A DNA stretch of 64,000 nucleotides, from NCBI RefSeq assembly GCF_000468115.1, contig NZ_AVQI01000020.1:62001-126000 (forward strand). Direction: 5' to 3'. The notes beneath the pieces were generated by a model. That model made no database searches. It had not been told where the DNA came from and was given only the letters and a program-made list of their open reading frames with translations. Within the stretch, counting starts at the first letter, position 1, and each line of letters begins with the position of its first letter. Origin of the DNA: Treponema socranskii subsp. socranskii VPI DR56BR1116 = ATCC 35536. GTDB lineage: Bacteria; Spirochaetota; Spirochaetia; Treponematales; Treponemataceae. Of the stretch, positions 49,936-57,844 are shown piece after piece. Made by a program: the position numbers and the translations under genes.

Positions 49936-51228
49936 ATGAAAAAAATGTTGTGTTTTTGCACAGCGCTGTCCGTTACCGCGATGATGCTGTTTGCAATGGG
50001 GATGAAAGAGGATTCGCCTTCGAGCGGAAGTACCGGTGTAAAAGAAATTACCATGTGGTATCAGGAAAATAAATCGATGATTCCCGCATTCGATAAGCGT
50101 GTCGCCGATTTTAATGAAGCTTATAAAGATAAGTATCATCTGACGATCCAGTATATTCCGCGCGGTTCGGCGTACGCGTACGAAGATAAAGTCAATTCGG
50201 CCGCTTTTACGAATCAACTCCCGGATCTTTTGGCGCTGGACGGACCGAATGTCGCGAATTATGCGGCAAACGGTATTATTATTCCGATCGACGATTACGT
50301 TTCGGCGGAAAGCAAAGCCGATTTGATGCCCTCGATCATCATACAGGGAACGTATAATAACCGTCTCTATGCCGTCGGGTTAAACGAATCGTCATGTGCG
50401 CTGTTTTATAACAAAGAGATCTTTGCCGCCAACGGCTTTCGAATTCCGAAAAGCATCGAAGACGCCTACACGTGGGACGAAGTGTATGCCATGGCAAAAA
50501 AGATTTCCACTCCGGGCTGTGTCGGCATCAAATTGATCATGAATAAGGGCGAAGGCATCCCGTATGTTTTGTCGCCGTTTTGGGATATGAATAATTCCGC
50601 TTTTACAAGTCCCGACGGCAGCAAATGCAGCGGCTGGATCAACAATAAAGGCGGCGTCGAAGCGGCTGCATATCTGCAGCGATTTTTCAAAGAAGGGCTC
50701 GCAAATATCGATCCGTCGCCGACTGAATTTCAAGACGGAAAAAGCGCGATGTGGATTACCAATTCCGGACAGCTGCGCGGTATCTTAAAAAATTATCCGA
50801 ATTTTCCGATCGGCGTAACGTATTATCCGGTCACAAACGATAAATCTTCCGCATCTCCGTGCGGCAGCTGGGCGTTGGGCATCTCCAAAAACGCAAAGGA
50901 TAAAACCGCTGCCGCCGTCGCGCTTGCGTTTATGACAAACAGCGATTCAACACTGGCGTACAGCACGGAAGGCGGATATCCTCCGTCCCGACGTTCCAAT
51001 TATACGAATAACAAGATGTGGAATACGATGCCGTTCAAAGTGTTTTCGGAAGAATTGTTTGCGTGTGCGGTACCGCGTCCGAGGACGCCGGTCTATACCG
51101 TTTTGTCGCCGAAGTTTTCCGAGATTTTCCTCGATATCTGTTCCGGTTCCGATCCGAAAAAGAGTTTGGATGAATTGGCGTCCTTTGTCGATGCGGAGTA
51201 TTCTCGTTTTAAAAGCTCGCATCGGTAA
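49936..51228 (+). CDS. sugar ABC transporter, family 1 substrate-binding protein
   Basis: A 430-residue extracellular solute-binding protein of the maltose/multiple-sugar class. The signal peptide (about 1-21) ends 'LFAMGMKED'; the usual lipobox cysteine is missing, so it is probably a soluble periplasmic protein. Family features include 'QLPDLLALDGPNVANYAANGIIIPIDDYV', 'LYAVGLNESSCALFYNKEIF' and 'FQDGKSAMWITNSGQ'. AGGAGG lies 6 nt before the ATG. It follows the YesM/YesN genes and precedes a GH32 gene and two permeases, so sucrose or a fructo-oligosaccharide is the likely ligand. A perfect 13-bp hairpin follows. Confidence 0.93.
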   Translation: MKKMLCFCTALSVTAMMLFAMGMKEDSPSSGSTGVKEITMWYQENKSMIPAFDKRVADFNEAYKDKYHLTIQYIPRGSAYAYEDKVNSAAFTNQLPDLLALDGPNVANYAANGIIIPIDDYVSAESKADLMPSIIIQGTYNNRLYAVGLNESSCALFYNKEIFAANGFRIPKSIEDAYTWDEVYAMAKKISTPGCVGIKLIMNKGEGIPYVLSPFWDMNNSAFTSPDGSKCSGWINNKGGVEAAAYLQRFFKEGLANIDPSPTEFQDGKSAMWITNSGQLRGILKNYPNFPIGVTYYPVTNDKSSASPCGSWALGISKNAKDKTAAAVALAFMTNSDSTLAYSTEGGYPPSRRSNYTNNKMWNTMPFKVFSEELFACAVPRPRTPVYTVLSPKFSEIFLDICSGSDPKKSLDELASFVDAEYSRFKSSHR

Positions 51229-51243
51229 TTAAAAATATATTTG

Positions 51244-51277
51244 CCTTACGGAACGGAAATCCGTTCCGTAAGGTTTT
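51244..51277 (+). terminator. attenuating hairpin between sugar-binding protein and GH32 genes
   Basis: CCTTACGGAACGG, loop AAAT, CCGTTCCGTAAGG: a perfect 13-bp stem, then TTTTGCGATTTT. It would end most transcripts after the binding-protein gene. Confidence 0.85.
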
Positions 51278-51312
51278 GCGATTTTAATAATTGTTAATTA
51301 ATAAAGGAAAAG

Positions 51313-52917
51313 ATGAATTCCATAACATTCGATTCGAACGGATATGCCGGTATTTCCGTATTCGGGCATAAAACCGTATCTCGCGGCAACATGACGGTGC
51401 TGCTGAAAACCGGTGAAACACCGCAATCGTCTGAGGAAATTGCGACGGAAACGTTTATGCTGCATTTTCCTCTGCACTGCAATACGGCGTATTGTCTGGC
51501 TTTAGCCGGCGGCGATTTCGATCTCGTATACTTGGATACGGGAGAAAATACATTGCATAACGGTATTCGTTTTTTAACGGATGTCCGCTATGATCAAGCC
51601 TATCGTAATCAATGTCATTTTTCTCCTCCTGTCGGATGGATGAACGATCCGAACGGTTTGTGCGTATACAACGGTTATATTCATCTGTTTTATCAATTCA
51701 ATCCGTTCGCTCAGGTATGGGGAAATATGCATTGGGGGCATGCGGTCAGCACCGATTTGATGCATTGGAAACACATGCCTGTCGTATTTTTTCCGCAGAG
51801 AGAATTGCAGGATCGCCGCGATTTGCGAGGCGGCGCTTTTTCCGGAAGCGCGCTTGTCAAAGACGATACGATGCACGTATTTTTTACACGGCATTACGGA
51901 GCCCATGATCGTTCATGGGCGAAGGAGCGGCAAGTAAAAGCGTCGAGTATTGACGGTGTGGAATTTACCGGCGAACACGACGTTTTAGATGACGATGCGG
52001 GCGATTCTCGCCGCAATTTCCGCGATCCGAAGATATTTGAATTTAATAATTATTATTTTATGGTTATCGGCGGCGATCGAAACGCCGTTCCGACGGTATT
52101 TTTATACCGTTCGAAAGATACCGAGCATTGGGAATTCGTTTCGGATATGTATACGGAGTCCGATAAAAAATACGCCGTCGCCGAATGTCCAGATCTTTTT
52201 TTTCTTGACGGAAAGTGGGTTTTGATTATCGGTTTTATCAACAGTGATCCGGTATCCGATATTCAGCGCGACGTAAAATACATGATTGGGACGTTCGACG
52301 GAGAAAAATTTATTCCCGAATCTTCAGGTCTCCTCGATTACGGTAAAGATTTTTATGCCGTACAGACTTTTTTATATCGATCAAGGCGAATCTGTTTCGG
52401 CTGGAACAGCGATCAGTTGAAATCGTATCGACTGCAGCGAGGGAGTGCAAACGGTACCTTATCGTTTCCGCGGGAACTCCATGTGGCGGACGGCACTCTC
52501 GTACAAACACCTGTCGAAGAGTTGTATTCATTGGAAACCGAAGGAGATGCGCTGCCGGTACGCGTACCGTTTTTAATAAAAATGGAATCTGACGGACAGC
52601 GTGAATTTGTTATCGATTTGGTTTCTTCGCCCGAAGGAAATCTTTCCCTCGTATATCGAAACGGTGTGCTTTCGATAACGGTTGCAGGAATCGTCAAGTG
52701 TACAAAGCCGATCGCGCATCTCAAAGATATGGAAGTTATCGTCGACGCATCGCTTGTCGAGCTCTTTGTAAACGGGGGAAGCGCCGTCATGACGGCGCGG
52801 TATTATCTGGAAGGCGATCAAACGGCGATGCCCGGAATGGAAACGACTCAAATAAAAGAATTTATTAAATTATATCGTTTGAATGGCATTTGGGAGAATT
52901 ACGATGAACGAAAATAA
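51313..52917 (+). CDS. GH32 beta-fructosidase (sucrose/levan hydrolase)
   Basis: A 534-residue glycoside hydrolase family 32 enzyme. The catalytic residues are in place: nucleophile Asp112 in 'VGWMNDPNGLC', transition-state Asp238 in 'NFRDPKIFEF', and acid/base Glu291 in 'AECPDLFFL'. After the five-bladed propeller (about 95-400) comes the C-terminal beta-sandwich. About 90 residues before the WMNDPNG box form an extra N-terminal beta-rich domain. There is no signal peptide, so it acts in the cytoplasm on imported sucrose or short fructans. It overlaps the first permease gene by 14 bp. Confidence 0.93.
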   Translation: MNSITFDSNGYAGISVFGHKTVSRGNMTVLLKTGETPQSSEEIATETFMLHFPLHCNTAYCLALAGGDFDLVYLDTGENTLHNGIRFLTDVRYDQAYRNQCHFSPPVGWMNDPNGLCVYNGYIHLFYQFNPFAQVWGNMHWGHAVSTDLMHWKHMPVVFFPQRELQDRRDLRGGAFSGSALVKDDTMHVFFTRHYGAHDRSWAKERQVKASSIDGVEFTGEHDVLDDDAGDSRRNFRDPKIFEFNNYYFMVIGGDRNAVPTVFLYRSKDTEHWEFVSDMYTESDKKYAVAECPDLFFLDGKWVLIIGFINSDPVSDIQRDVKYMIGTFDGEKFIPESSGLLDYGKDFYAVQTFLYRSRRICFGWNSDQLKSYRLQRGSANGTLSFPRELHVADGTLVQTPVEELYSLETEGDALPVRVPFLIKMESDGQREFVIDLVSSPEGNLSLVYRNGVLSITVAGIVKCTKPIAHLKDMEVIVDASLVELFVNGGSAVMTARYYLEGDQTAMPGMETTQIKEFIKLYRLNGIWENYDERK

Positions 52918-53794
52918 AAAAACGTTGAAAAAAACGCCGACAGGCTATGTTGCATTTTTTATCGTGCCGGCGATTGCTTTGTTGTGCTGTTTTTTGCTCG
53001 TGCCGGTATTATTATCGTTCGGCTTCAGTTTTATGAATTTCAATATGCTGCAGCCGGAAGCGGCATTTTTTTCCGGTCTTGAAAACTATAAACGGCTGTT
53101 TACCGATCCGACGTTTTATAAAACGCTGCGGAATACGATTTACTTTACGCTCGTGGTTGTCGTGTATCAGGACTCGCTCGCATTTGTGTTGGCGTTGCTC
53201 GTCAGAAAAAATATTAAAGGCGTCGGTATTTTCCGTGCGATGTATTTTACTCCGCTGGTAACTTCGATCACCGTCGTTTCCATTTTGTGGACGTTTATCT
53301 ACAATCCGAATCCGACGCAGGGTCTGCTCAATGCGCTGCGCGTTAAAGCCGGTTTCCAACCGAGTATGTTTTTACATGATCCCGCGACTGCAATGAATTC
53401 GATTATCTTTATGTCTGGCTGGCATTCGGCCGGGTATCACATGATGATTTTGCTTGCGGGGCTGCAGGCGATTCCCGAAGAATTGTACGAAGCGGCGGAG
53501 ATTGACGGTGCAGGTCCGGTTCAGCAATTTTTTCACGTTACACTGCCCGGAGTGAAAAACGTACTGATATTCGTCGTGCAGGTGACGATGATATCGGCTA
53601 TGAAATTGTTTACGCAGCCTTATGTGATGACGCAGGGCGGTCCGAAAGAATCGACAAAAACGCTGACGTATTATATTTATCAACAGGGATTTCAATTCAG
53701 AAATATCGGTTATGCGTCGGCGATTTCCGTTTTGTTTTTTATCATCGTCGTAACGCTTTCGCTTACGCTGAAACGAATCATCAGACAAAAATAA
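52904..53794 (+). CDS. sugar ABC transporter, permease 1 (MalF/UgpA type)
   Basis: A 296-residue permease with six spans: 'FFIVPAIALLCCFLLVPVLLSFGFSFMNF' first, then the transport domain with the EAA loop 'IPEELYEAAEIDGAGPVQQFFHVTLPGVKN', which docks on the ATPase. The start at 52904 overlaps the GH32 gene by 14 bp; GGGAG lies 7-8 nt upstream. No ATPase gene is found in this operon, so the complex should use a shared MsmX-type ATPase encoded elsewhere. Confidence 0.95.
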   Translation: MNENKKTLKKTPTGYVAFFIVPAIALLCCFLLVPVLLSFGFSFMNFNMLQPEAAFFSGLENYKRLFTDPTFYKTLRNTIYFTLVVVVYQDSLAFVLALLVRKNIKGVGIFRAMYFTPLVTSITVVSILWTFIYNPNPTQGLLNALRVKAGFQPSMFLHDPATAMNSIIFMSGWHSAGYHMMILLAGLQAIPEELYEAAEIDGAGPVQQFFHVTLPGVKNVLIFVVQVTMISAMKLFTQPYVMTQGGPKESTKTLTYYIYQQGFQFRNIGYASAISVLFFIIVVTLSLTLKRIIRQK

Positions 53795-53804
53795 AGGAAT
53801 TATT

Positions 53805-54641
53805 ATGATACGCAAACAAAAAACTACGACAATGATTTATACCGTTAATACGATTTTAGGATTGCTGTATGTGGCGCCGCTTCTGTGGATGGTCGCTTCA
53901 TCGTTTAAACCGGAAAACCGTATCTTTGCCGATATGACTCACGGTCTCCGTGCGTTTATTCCGTTGGATTTTACGCTCGAAAATTACCGTGAAGTTTTCG
54001 TGCGCAGCAATTTGATCCGCTATATCGGTAACAGTTTGTTTTACGTAAGTGTGCTTGTTTTTTTGAGTATGCTTATCAATTCCATGTGCGGATATGCGCT
54101 TGCAAAATTTCGCTTTAAAGGAAAAAATATCATCTTTACAATCGTCATTGCGCTTTTCGTACTGCCGCTTGAGAGTATTATTTTAGCACTCTATTGGGTC
54201 GTCAATCGGATCGGATGGAACGATTCATACCGTGCACTTATCATTCCGTTTGCGGCGAAGTGTTTCGATATTTATCTTTTTCGGCAATTTTTTCTCGATG
54301 TTCCCGATGATTTTATCGAAGCGGCGGCTATCGACGGCGCGGATCCCATCAAAACGTTTTTCGCTTTGATAGTTCCGATCTCCGGACCCGTGTTCGCGAC
54401 GGTTTTAATTCTCGACTACGTTGCCTATTGGTCGGATTTTATGTGGCCGCTTCTTGTGACGCTGTCTCCCGGAAAGCGTACCGTACAGTTGGGCTTGCAG
54501 GCATTCTTTACCGAGCCGCCGATCTATTATGGCCCGATTATGGCCGCCCTCGTGGTTTCCGTTATCCCGATGGTAGTGATGTTCGTGTTTTTCCAAAAGT
54601 ATTACGTACAGGGTATTGCTGCGACCGGCATTAAAGGATAA
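53805..54641 (+). CDS. sugar ABC transporter, permease 2 (MalG/UgpE type)
   Basis: A 278-residue permease with six spans: 'TMIYTVNTILGLLYVAPLLWMVASSFKPENRIF' first, then 'YIGNSLFYVSVLVFLSMLINSMCGYALAKFRFKGKN' and the EAA loop 'VPDDFIEAAAIDGADPIKTFFALIVPISGP'. It completes the channel with permease 1, 10 bp upstream. A weak hairpin (CCCGGC with GCCGGG, 54652-54673) lies just after the stop. Confidence 0.95.
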   Translation: MIRKQKTTTMIYTVNTILGLLYVAPLLWMVASSFKPENRIFADMTHGLRAFIPLDFTLENYREVFVRSNLIRYIGNSLFYVSVLVFLSMLINSMCGYALAKFRFKGKNIIFTIVIALFVLPLESIILALYWVVNRIGWNDSYRALIIPFAAKCFDIYLFRQFFLDVPDDFIEAAAIDGADPIKTFFALIVPISGPVFATVLILDYVAYWSDFMWPLLVTLSPGKRTVQLGLQAFFTEPPIYYGPIMAALVVSVIPMVVMFVFFQKYYVQGIAATGIKG

Positions 54642-54651
54642 TGCGACCGTG

Positions 54652-54673
54652 CCCGGCTGTGTGATATGCCGGG
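54652..54673 (+). terminator. weak hairpin after the sugar permease operon
   Basis: CCCGGC, 10-nt loop, GCCGGG, with no U-run; it may be a poor terminator. Confidence 0.4.
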
Positions 54674-54681
54674 TCTGTCGA

Positions 54682-54710
54682 TTGACACGAGTTCGCTTCG
54701 CCGCTACCAT
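54682..54710 (+). promoter_or_regulatory. promoter of the HAD phosphatase gene (leaderless)
   Basis: TTGACA (54682-54687), 17-bp spacer, TACCAT (54705-54710), then 6 nt to the ATG at 54717. No Shine-Dalgarno. Confidence 0.65.
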
Positions 54711-54716
54711 TCGTTC

Positions 54717-55559
54717 ATGATGCACGAAAAACTGCCGCACGGGAAACTTGCCGTCAAACTCATCGCACTCGATTTGGACGATACGCTTTTAAACCGCGAT
54801 TTGACGATTTCGCCGCGTACGGTTTCCGCGCTGCGCGCCGCCGCTGCACGGAGCATCTTTGTTGTCATCTGTTCCGGACGCGCGGAAAGTGGCATCCTTC
54901 CGTTTGTCAGGCGGCTCGACATCGCAGGTTTGCAAACCGGCAGATACGTCATCGCGCTCAACGGAGCGGTTGTATTCGATTTGCACACGCGCGAGCCGCT
55001 CCTCTCAAAAAAGCTTGACGGCAACGTACTCTTGGAAATATTTCGCGAAGCGGAAAAACGCGGACTTTGTGCGCAAGTGTACAGTGCTTCTACGATCTAT
55101 GCTTCCGTCGATACAAAATGGTCGCACCTCGATTCGGATATTTCGGGGCTTCCGCTGAAAGTCGTCGACGATTTTCCGTCGTTTTTGAAGCGCGGATATG
55201 CAAAGATGCTGATTTCCGCGGATCCGAAAGATATCGATGACTTTATTCCCTTCCTGCGCGAAAAATTTCGCGGCAAAGCCGACTTCTTTATCAGTAAGCC
55301 GTTTTTTCTCGAAGTGATGCCGCCGGACTGCGGCAAGGGCGAAGCGGTGCTCTACCTTGCGCAAAAGCTCGGCATAGCGCGAAGCGAAACGATGGCGTTC
55401 GGCGACAGCATGAATGACGAATCGATGCTTCGCATGACGGCGCACGGAGTCGCGATGTCGAACGGTCTTCCGCAGATTCGGGAAGCGGCCGCGTACGTGA
55501 CGCGCAAAAGCAACGATGAAGACGGCATTGCCGATTTTCTCGAAGCCTTTGTATTGTAG
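54717..55559 (+). CDS. Cof-type HAD-superfamily phosphatase
   Basis: A 280-residue HAD-IIB hydrolase. Motif I 'LIALDLDDTLLNRDLTIS', motif II serine in 'VVICSGR', and motif III/IV 'KGEAVLYLAQKLGIARSETMAFGDSMNDESMLRMTAHGVAMSN' are complete; the C2 cap lies between about residues 85 and 190. Such enzymes remove phosphate from sugar phosphates or cofactors such as FMN or PLP. The start at 54717 follows the -10 by 6 nt; ATG 54720 is an equal choice. It is likely monocistronic but close behind the sugar permeases. Confidence 0.92.
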   Translation: MMHEKLPHGKLAVKLIALDLDDTLLNRDLTISPRTVSALRAAAARSIFVVICSGRAESGILPFVRRLDIAGLQTGRYVIALNGAVVFDLHTREPLLSKKLDGNVLLEIFREAEKRGLCAQVYSASTIYASVDTKWSHLDSDISGLPLKVVDDFPSFLKRGYAKMLISADPKDIDDFIPFLREKFRGKADFFISKPFFLEVMPPDCGKGEAVLYLAQKLGIARSETMAFGDSMNDESMLRMTAHGVAMSNGLPQIREAAAYVTRKSNDEDGIADFLEAFVL

Positions 55560-55697
55560 CAGGTCCCTCCGTGATCGCTGTAGCTCGGCGAAAATCGACA
55601 AACGCGCCGCAGAGTTCCGGAATAATTAACCGCTCCGCGCGAATAAATCGAAGCGGGTATCTAAAAGCCGAGCTGTTATCCTTTGTTCAAAACGTGC

Positions 55698-55703
55698 TAT
55701 ACT
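55698..55703 (+). promoter_or_regulatory. extended -10 promoter of the zinc-ribbon protein gene (leaderless)
   Basis: TGC-TATACT: an extended -10 with the hexamer ending 6 nt before the ATG at 55710. No clear -35. Confidence 0.5.
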
Positions 55704-55709
55704 TTCCGT

Positions 55710-56114
55710 ATGCTCGATTATATTTTGATCGGATGTGCGGCACTTATTATTATCTTTGCGCTGCGGTATTTTATTAAATTGACGGAACGCGATAAGCGTA
55801 AAACGGCCGGTACGCGGCAAAAGATGTATTCGTTTGCGAATTGTCCGCTTTGCGCTTCGCCGTTATACAAAGAAGATTTGTATTCTCGCGTGTTCCGGCC
55901 GATGACGGTAAGCGATCAGCGCTGCATCATCCTCGGTTGTCCGCACTGTTATCCGAAACCCGAGCCGGGTGTAAAACGGGTATGTCCCGTATGTCATAAA
56001 GAAGTTCCGCCGGAGGGACACCTCGTCGCACGACTTTTTAATAAAACGAAGGACGGTAAAAAGCACGTCATCGTTACCGGCTGCTCTGTGTGCTGCAAAT
56101 ACGAACCGTCGTGA
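55710..56114 (+). CDS. small membrane-anchored multi-cysteine (zinc-ribbon) protein
   Basis: A 134-residue protein of unknown function. One membrane span lies at residues 3-24 ('DYILIGCAALIIIFALRYFI'), leaving the rest probably cytoplasmic. Four CxxC pairs follow: 'CPLC', 'CPHC', 'CPVC' and 'CSVCC', which should fold as two zinc ribbons. Ribbons of this kind bind nucleic acid or protein. There is no Shine-Dalgarno; an extended -10 sits 6 nt before the ATG, so the mRNA is probably leaderless. No link to its neighbours is evident. Confidence 0.7.
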   Translation: MLDYILIGCAALIIIFALRYFIKLTERDKRKTAGTRQKMYSFANCPLCASPLYKEDLYSRVFRPMTVSDQRCIILGCPHCYPKPEPGVKRVCPVCHKEVPPEGHLVARLFNKTKDGKKHVIVTGCSVCCKYEPS

Positions 56115-56251
56115 AAAATGCGCCGCGTTTTTTGTATTTTGTTTATAAATTGCGATTCGGCTTATGTTGCGATGCGGTTGATTGACATATTTTCGGATCG
56201 CGGTTTATAATAAATTCAGCTGCCGGATTTTGTACTGCAAAGCCTTTTATC

Positions 56252-56272
56252 CGTGCGGATGGTTTAATACCC
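56252..56272 (+). repeat. 21-bp dispersed repeat, copy 2
   Basis: Same 21 bp as 27150-27170, and preceding bases are also similar. Here it leads to a weaker hairpin, ATACCC with GGGTAT. The 263-bp gap 56115-56377 shows no gene. Confidence 0.7.
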
Positions 56273-56377
56273 GAGTGCTCTGCGCCGCGACAAAGGGTAT
56301 CAAAGCCGACTGTAACTACCTTATAAAGAACGACATACTCCGATATTTTGCGCCGGGGCATGTCGAATGGAGTGTGT

Positions 56378-57649
56378 ATGAATCTGTCGTTTCCATACGG
56401 AAAAGAATTTTTGAAAATCGATATTCCCGACGAACGCTTAAAGGGCGTCATCGTTTCGAACCTTCATCACTATACGGCAAAAAATACGCCGGAAGCGCTC
56501 GTCGCCGAAGCGCTTGAAAATCCCGTCGGTACGAAAAAACTTTCGGAACTCGCCGAAGGGAAAAACAATATCGTACTCATCGCAAGCGATCATACGCGCC
56601 CCGTTCCGAGCAAAGTAATCGTTCCGCCGATGCTTGCCGAAATCCGAAAAGGAAACCCGAACGCCGACATTACGATTCTCATTTCGACCGGCTGTCACAG
56701 GCTTTCGACAAAAGAAGAACTCATCGATAAATTCGGCGAAGAGATCGTCAAGAACGAAAAAATCGTCGTTCACGACTGCGACAATTCTCCGCTCGTAAAA
56801 ATCGGAACGCTGCCGAGCGGCGGCGAGTGCATTATCAATAAACTCGCCGTAGAAGCGGATCTGCTCGTCGCGGAAGGCTTTATCGAACCGCATTTTTTTG
56901 CCGGTTTTTCGGGCGGGCGCAAAAGCGTGCTTCCCGGCGTGGCGAGTCGCACAACTGTGCTTGCAAATCACTGTTCCGAATTCATCGCCGACGTGCATTC
57001 TCGTACCGGTATCCTCGAAGGAAATCCGATTCACAAAGATATGGTGTGGGCAGCACACGCGGCGAAACTCGCGTTTATCGTCAACGTCGTCATCAACGAA
57101 AAAAAAGAAGCGATCTATGCGGTTGCAGGAGATGTCGAATCGGCACATAAAAAAGGCTGCGATTTCCTTTCGTCGCTGTGTAAAGTCGATGCGCTGCCGG
57201 CGGACATCGTCATATCGACGAACGGCGGCTATCCGCTCGATCAAAATATTTACCAAGCGATAAAAGGCATGACGGCGGCGGAAGCGACGGTCAAAAAAGG
57301 CGGCGTTATCATCATGCTTGCAAAGTCGAACGACGGTCACGGAGGCGAAGGATTTTATCACCAGATGGCCGACGAGCCGGATATTCAAAAGACGCTCAAT
57401 CTTTTTATGAGCCGCGGCAGAAACGAAACGAAGCCCGATCAATGGCAGACTCAGATTTTTATCCGCATTTTACAAAAGGCGCGCGTGATTTACGTTTCGG
57501 ACGCTCCCGATGAAACGGTGCGCGCTCTGCACATGATCCCCGCGCACAGCCTCGAAACGGCGATGAAGGAAGCCGAAAAACTCTGCGGTAATCCGAATGC
57601 TGCGGTGACGGCGATCCCCGACGGCGTGTCGGTCATGGTTATCGAGTAA
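56378..57649 (+). CDS. larA: nickel-pincer lactate racemase (LarA) family protein
   Basis: A 423-residue LarA homologue; the best known member interconverts L- and D-lactate with a nickel-pincer nucleotide. Key segments are present: 'IASDHTRPVPSK' (general-base His region), 'GFIEPHFFAGFSGGRKSVLPGV' with His and the cofactor-linking lysine (K182 here), and 'NHCSEF..DVHSRTGILEGNPIHKDM'. The family also includes racemases of other 2-hydroxy acids. Cofactor genes larB, larC and larE are not in the window. The start at 56378 was chosen by GGAG 6 nt upstream. A terminator follows. Confidence 0.9.
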   Translation: MNLSFPYGKEFLKIDIPDERLKGVIVSNLHHYTAKNTPEALVAEALENPVGTKKLSELAEGKNNIVLIASDHTRPVPSKVIVPPMLAEIRKGNPNADITILISTGCHRLSTKEELIDKFGEEIVKNEKIVVHDCDNSPLVKIGTLPSGGECIINKLAVEADLLVAEGFIEPHFFAGFSGGRKSVLPGVASRTTVLANHCSEFIADVHSRTGILEGNPIHKDMVWAAHAAKLAFIVNVVINEKKEAIYAVAGDVESAHKKGCDFLSSLCKVDALPADIVISTNGGYPLDQNIYQAIKGMTAAEATVKKGGVIIMLAKSNDGHGGEGFYHQMADEPDIQKTLNLFMSRGRNETKPDQWQTQIFIRILQKARVIYVSDAPDETVRALHMIPAHSLETAMKEAEKLCGNPNAAVTAIPDGVSVMVIE

Positions 57650-57777
57650 TACAACACGGCCGAGTATTTTCCGCTTTTGTGCGGTGCCCTGCCGGCTGCT
57701 CGATGACACACGACTGTCCGGCAAAACATTCACCGCTCGGCGCCCTGCGGATACTCGGTAAAACATCCGCCGATCGG

Positions 57778-57814
57778 AGCTGCCTGAAACCGAAGCTTTC
57801 GGGCAGCTTTTTTG
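57778..57814 (+). terminator. terminator of larA
   Basis: AGCTGCC (57778-57784) pairs with GGCAGCT (57802-57808), with GAAA/TTTC extending the stem inward, followed by T6. Upstream, 57650-57777 holds nothing recognisable. Confidence 0.85.
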
Positions 57815-57844
57815 CTTTTTACAAGATTTCTTTTTTTATTATTT

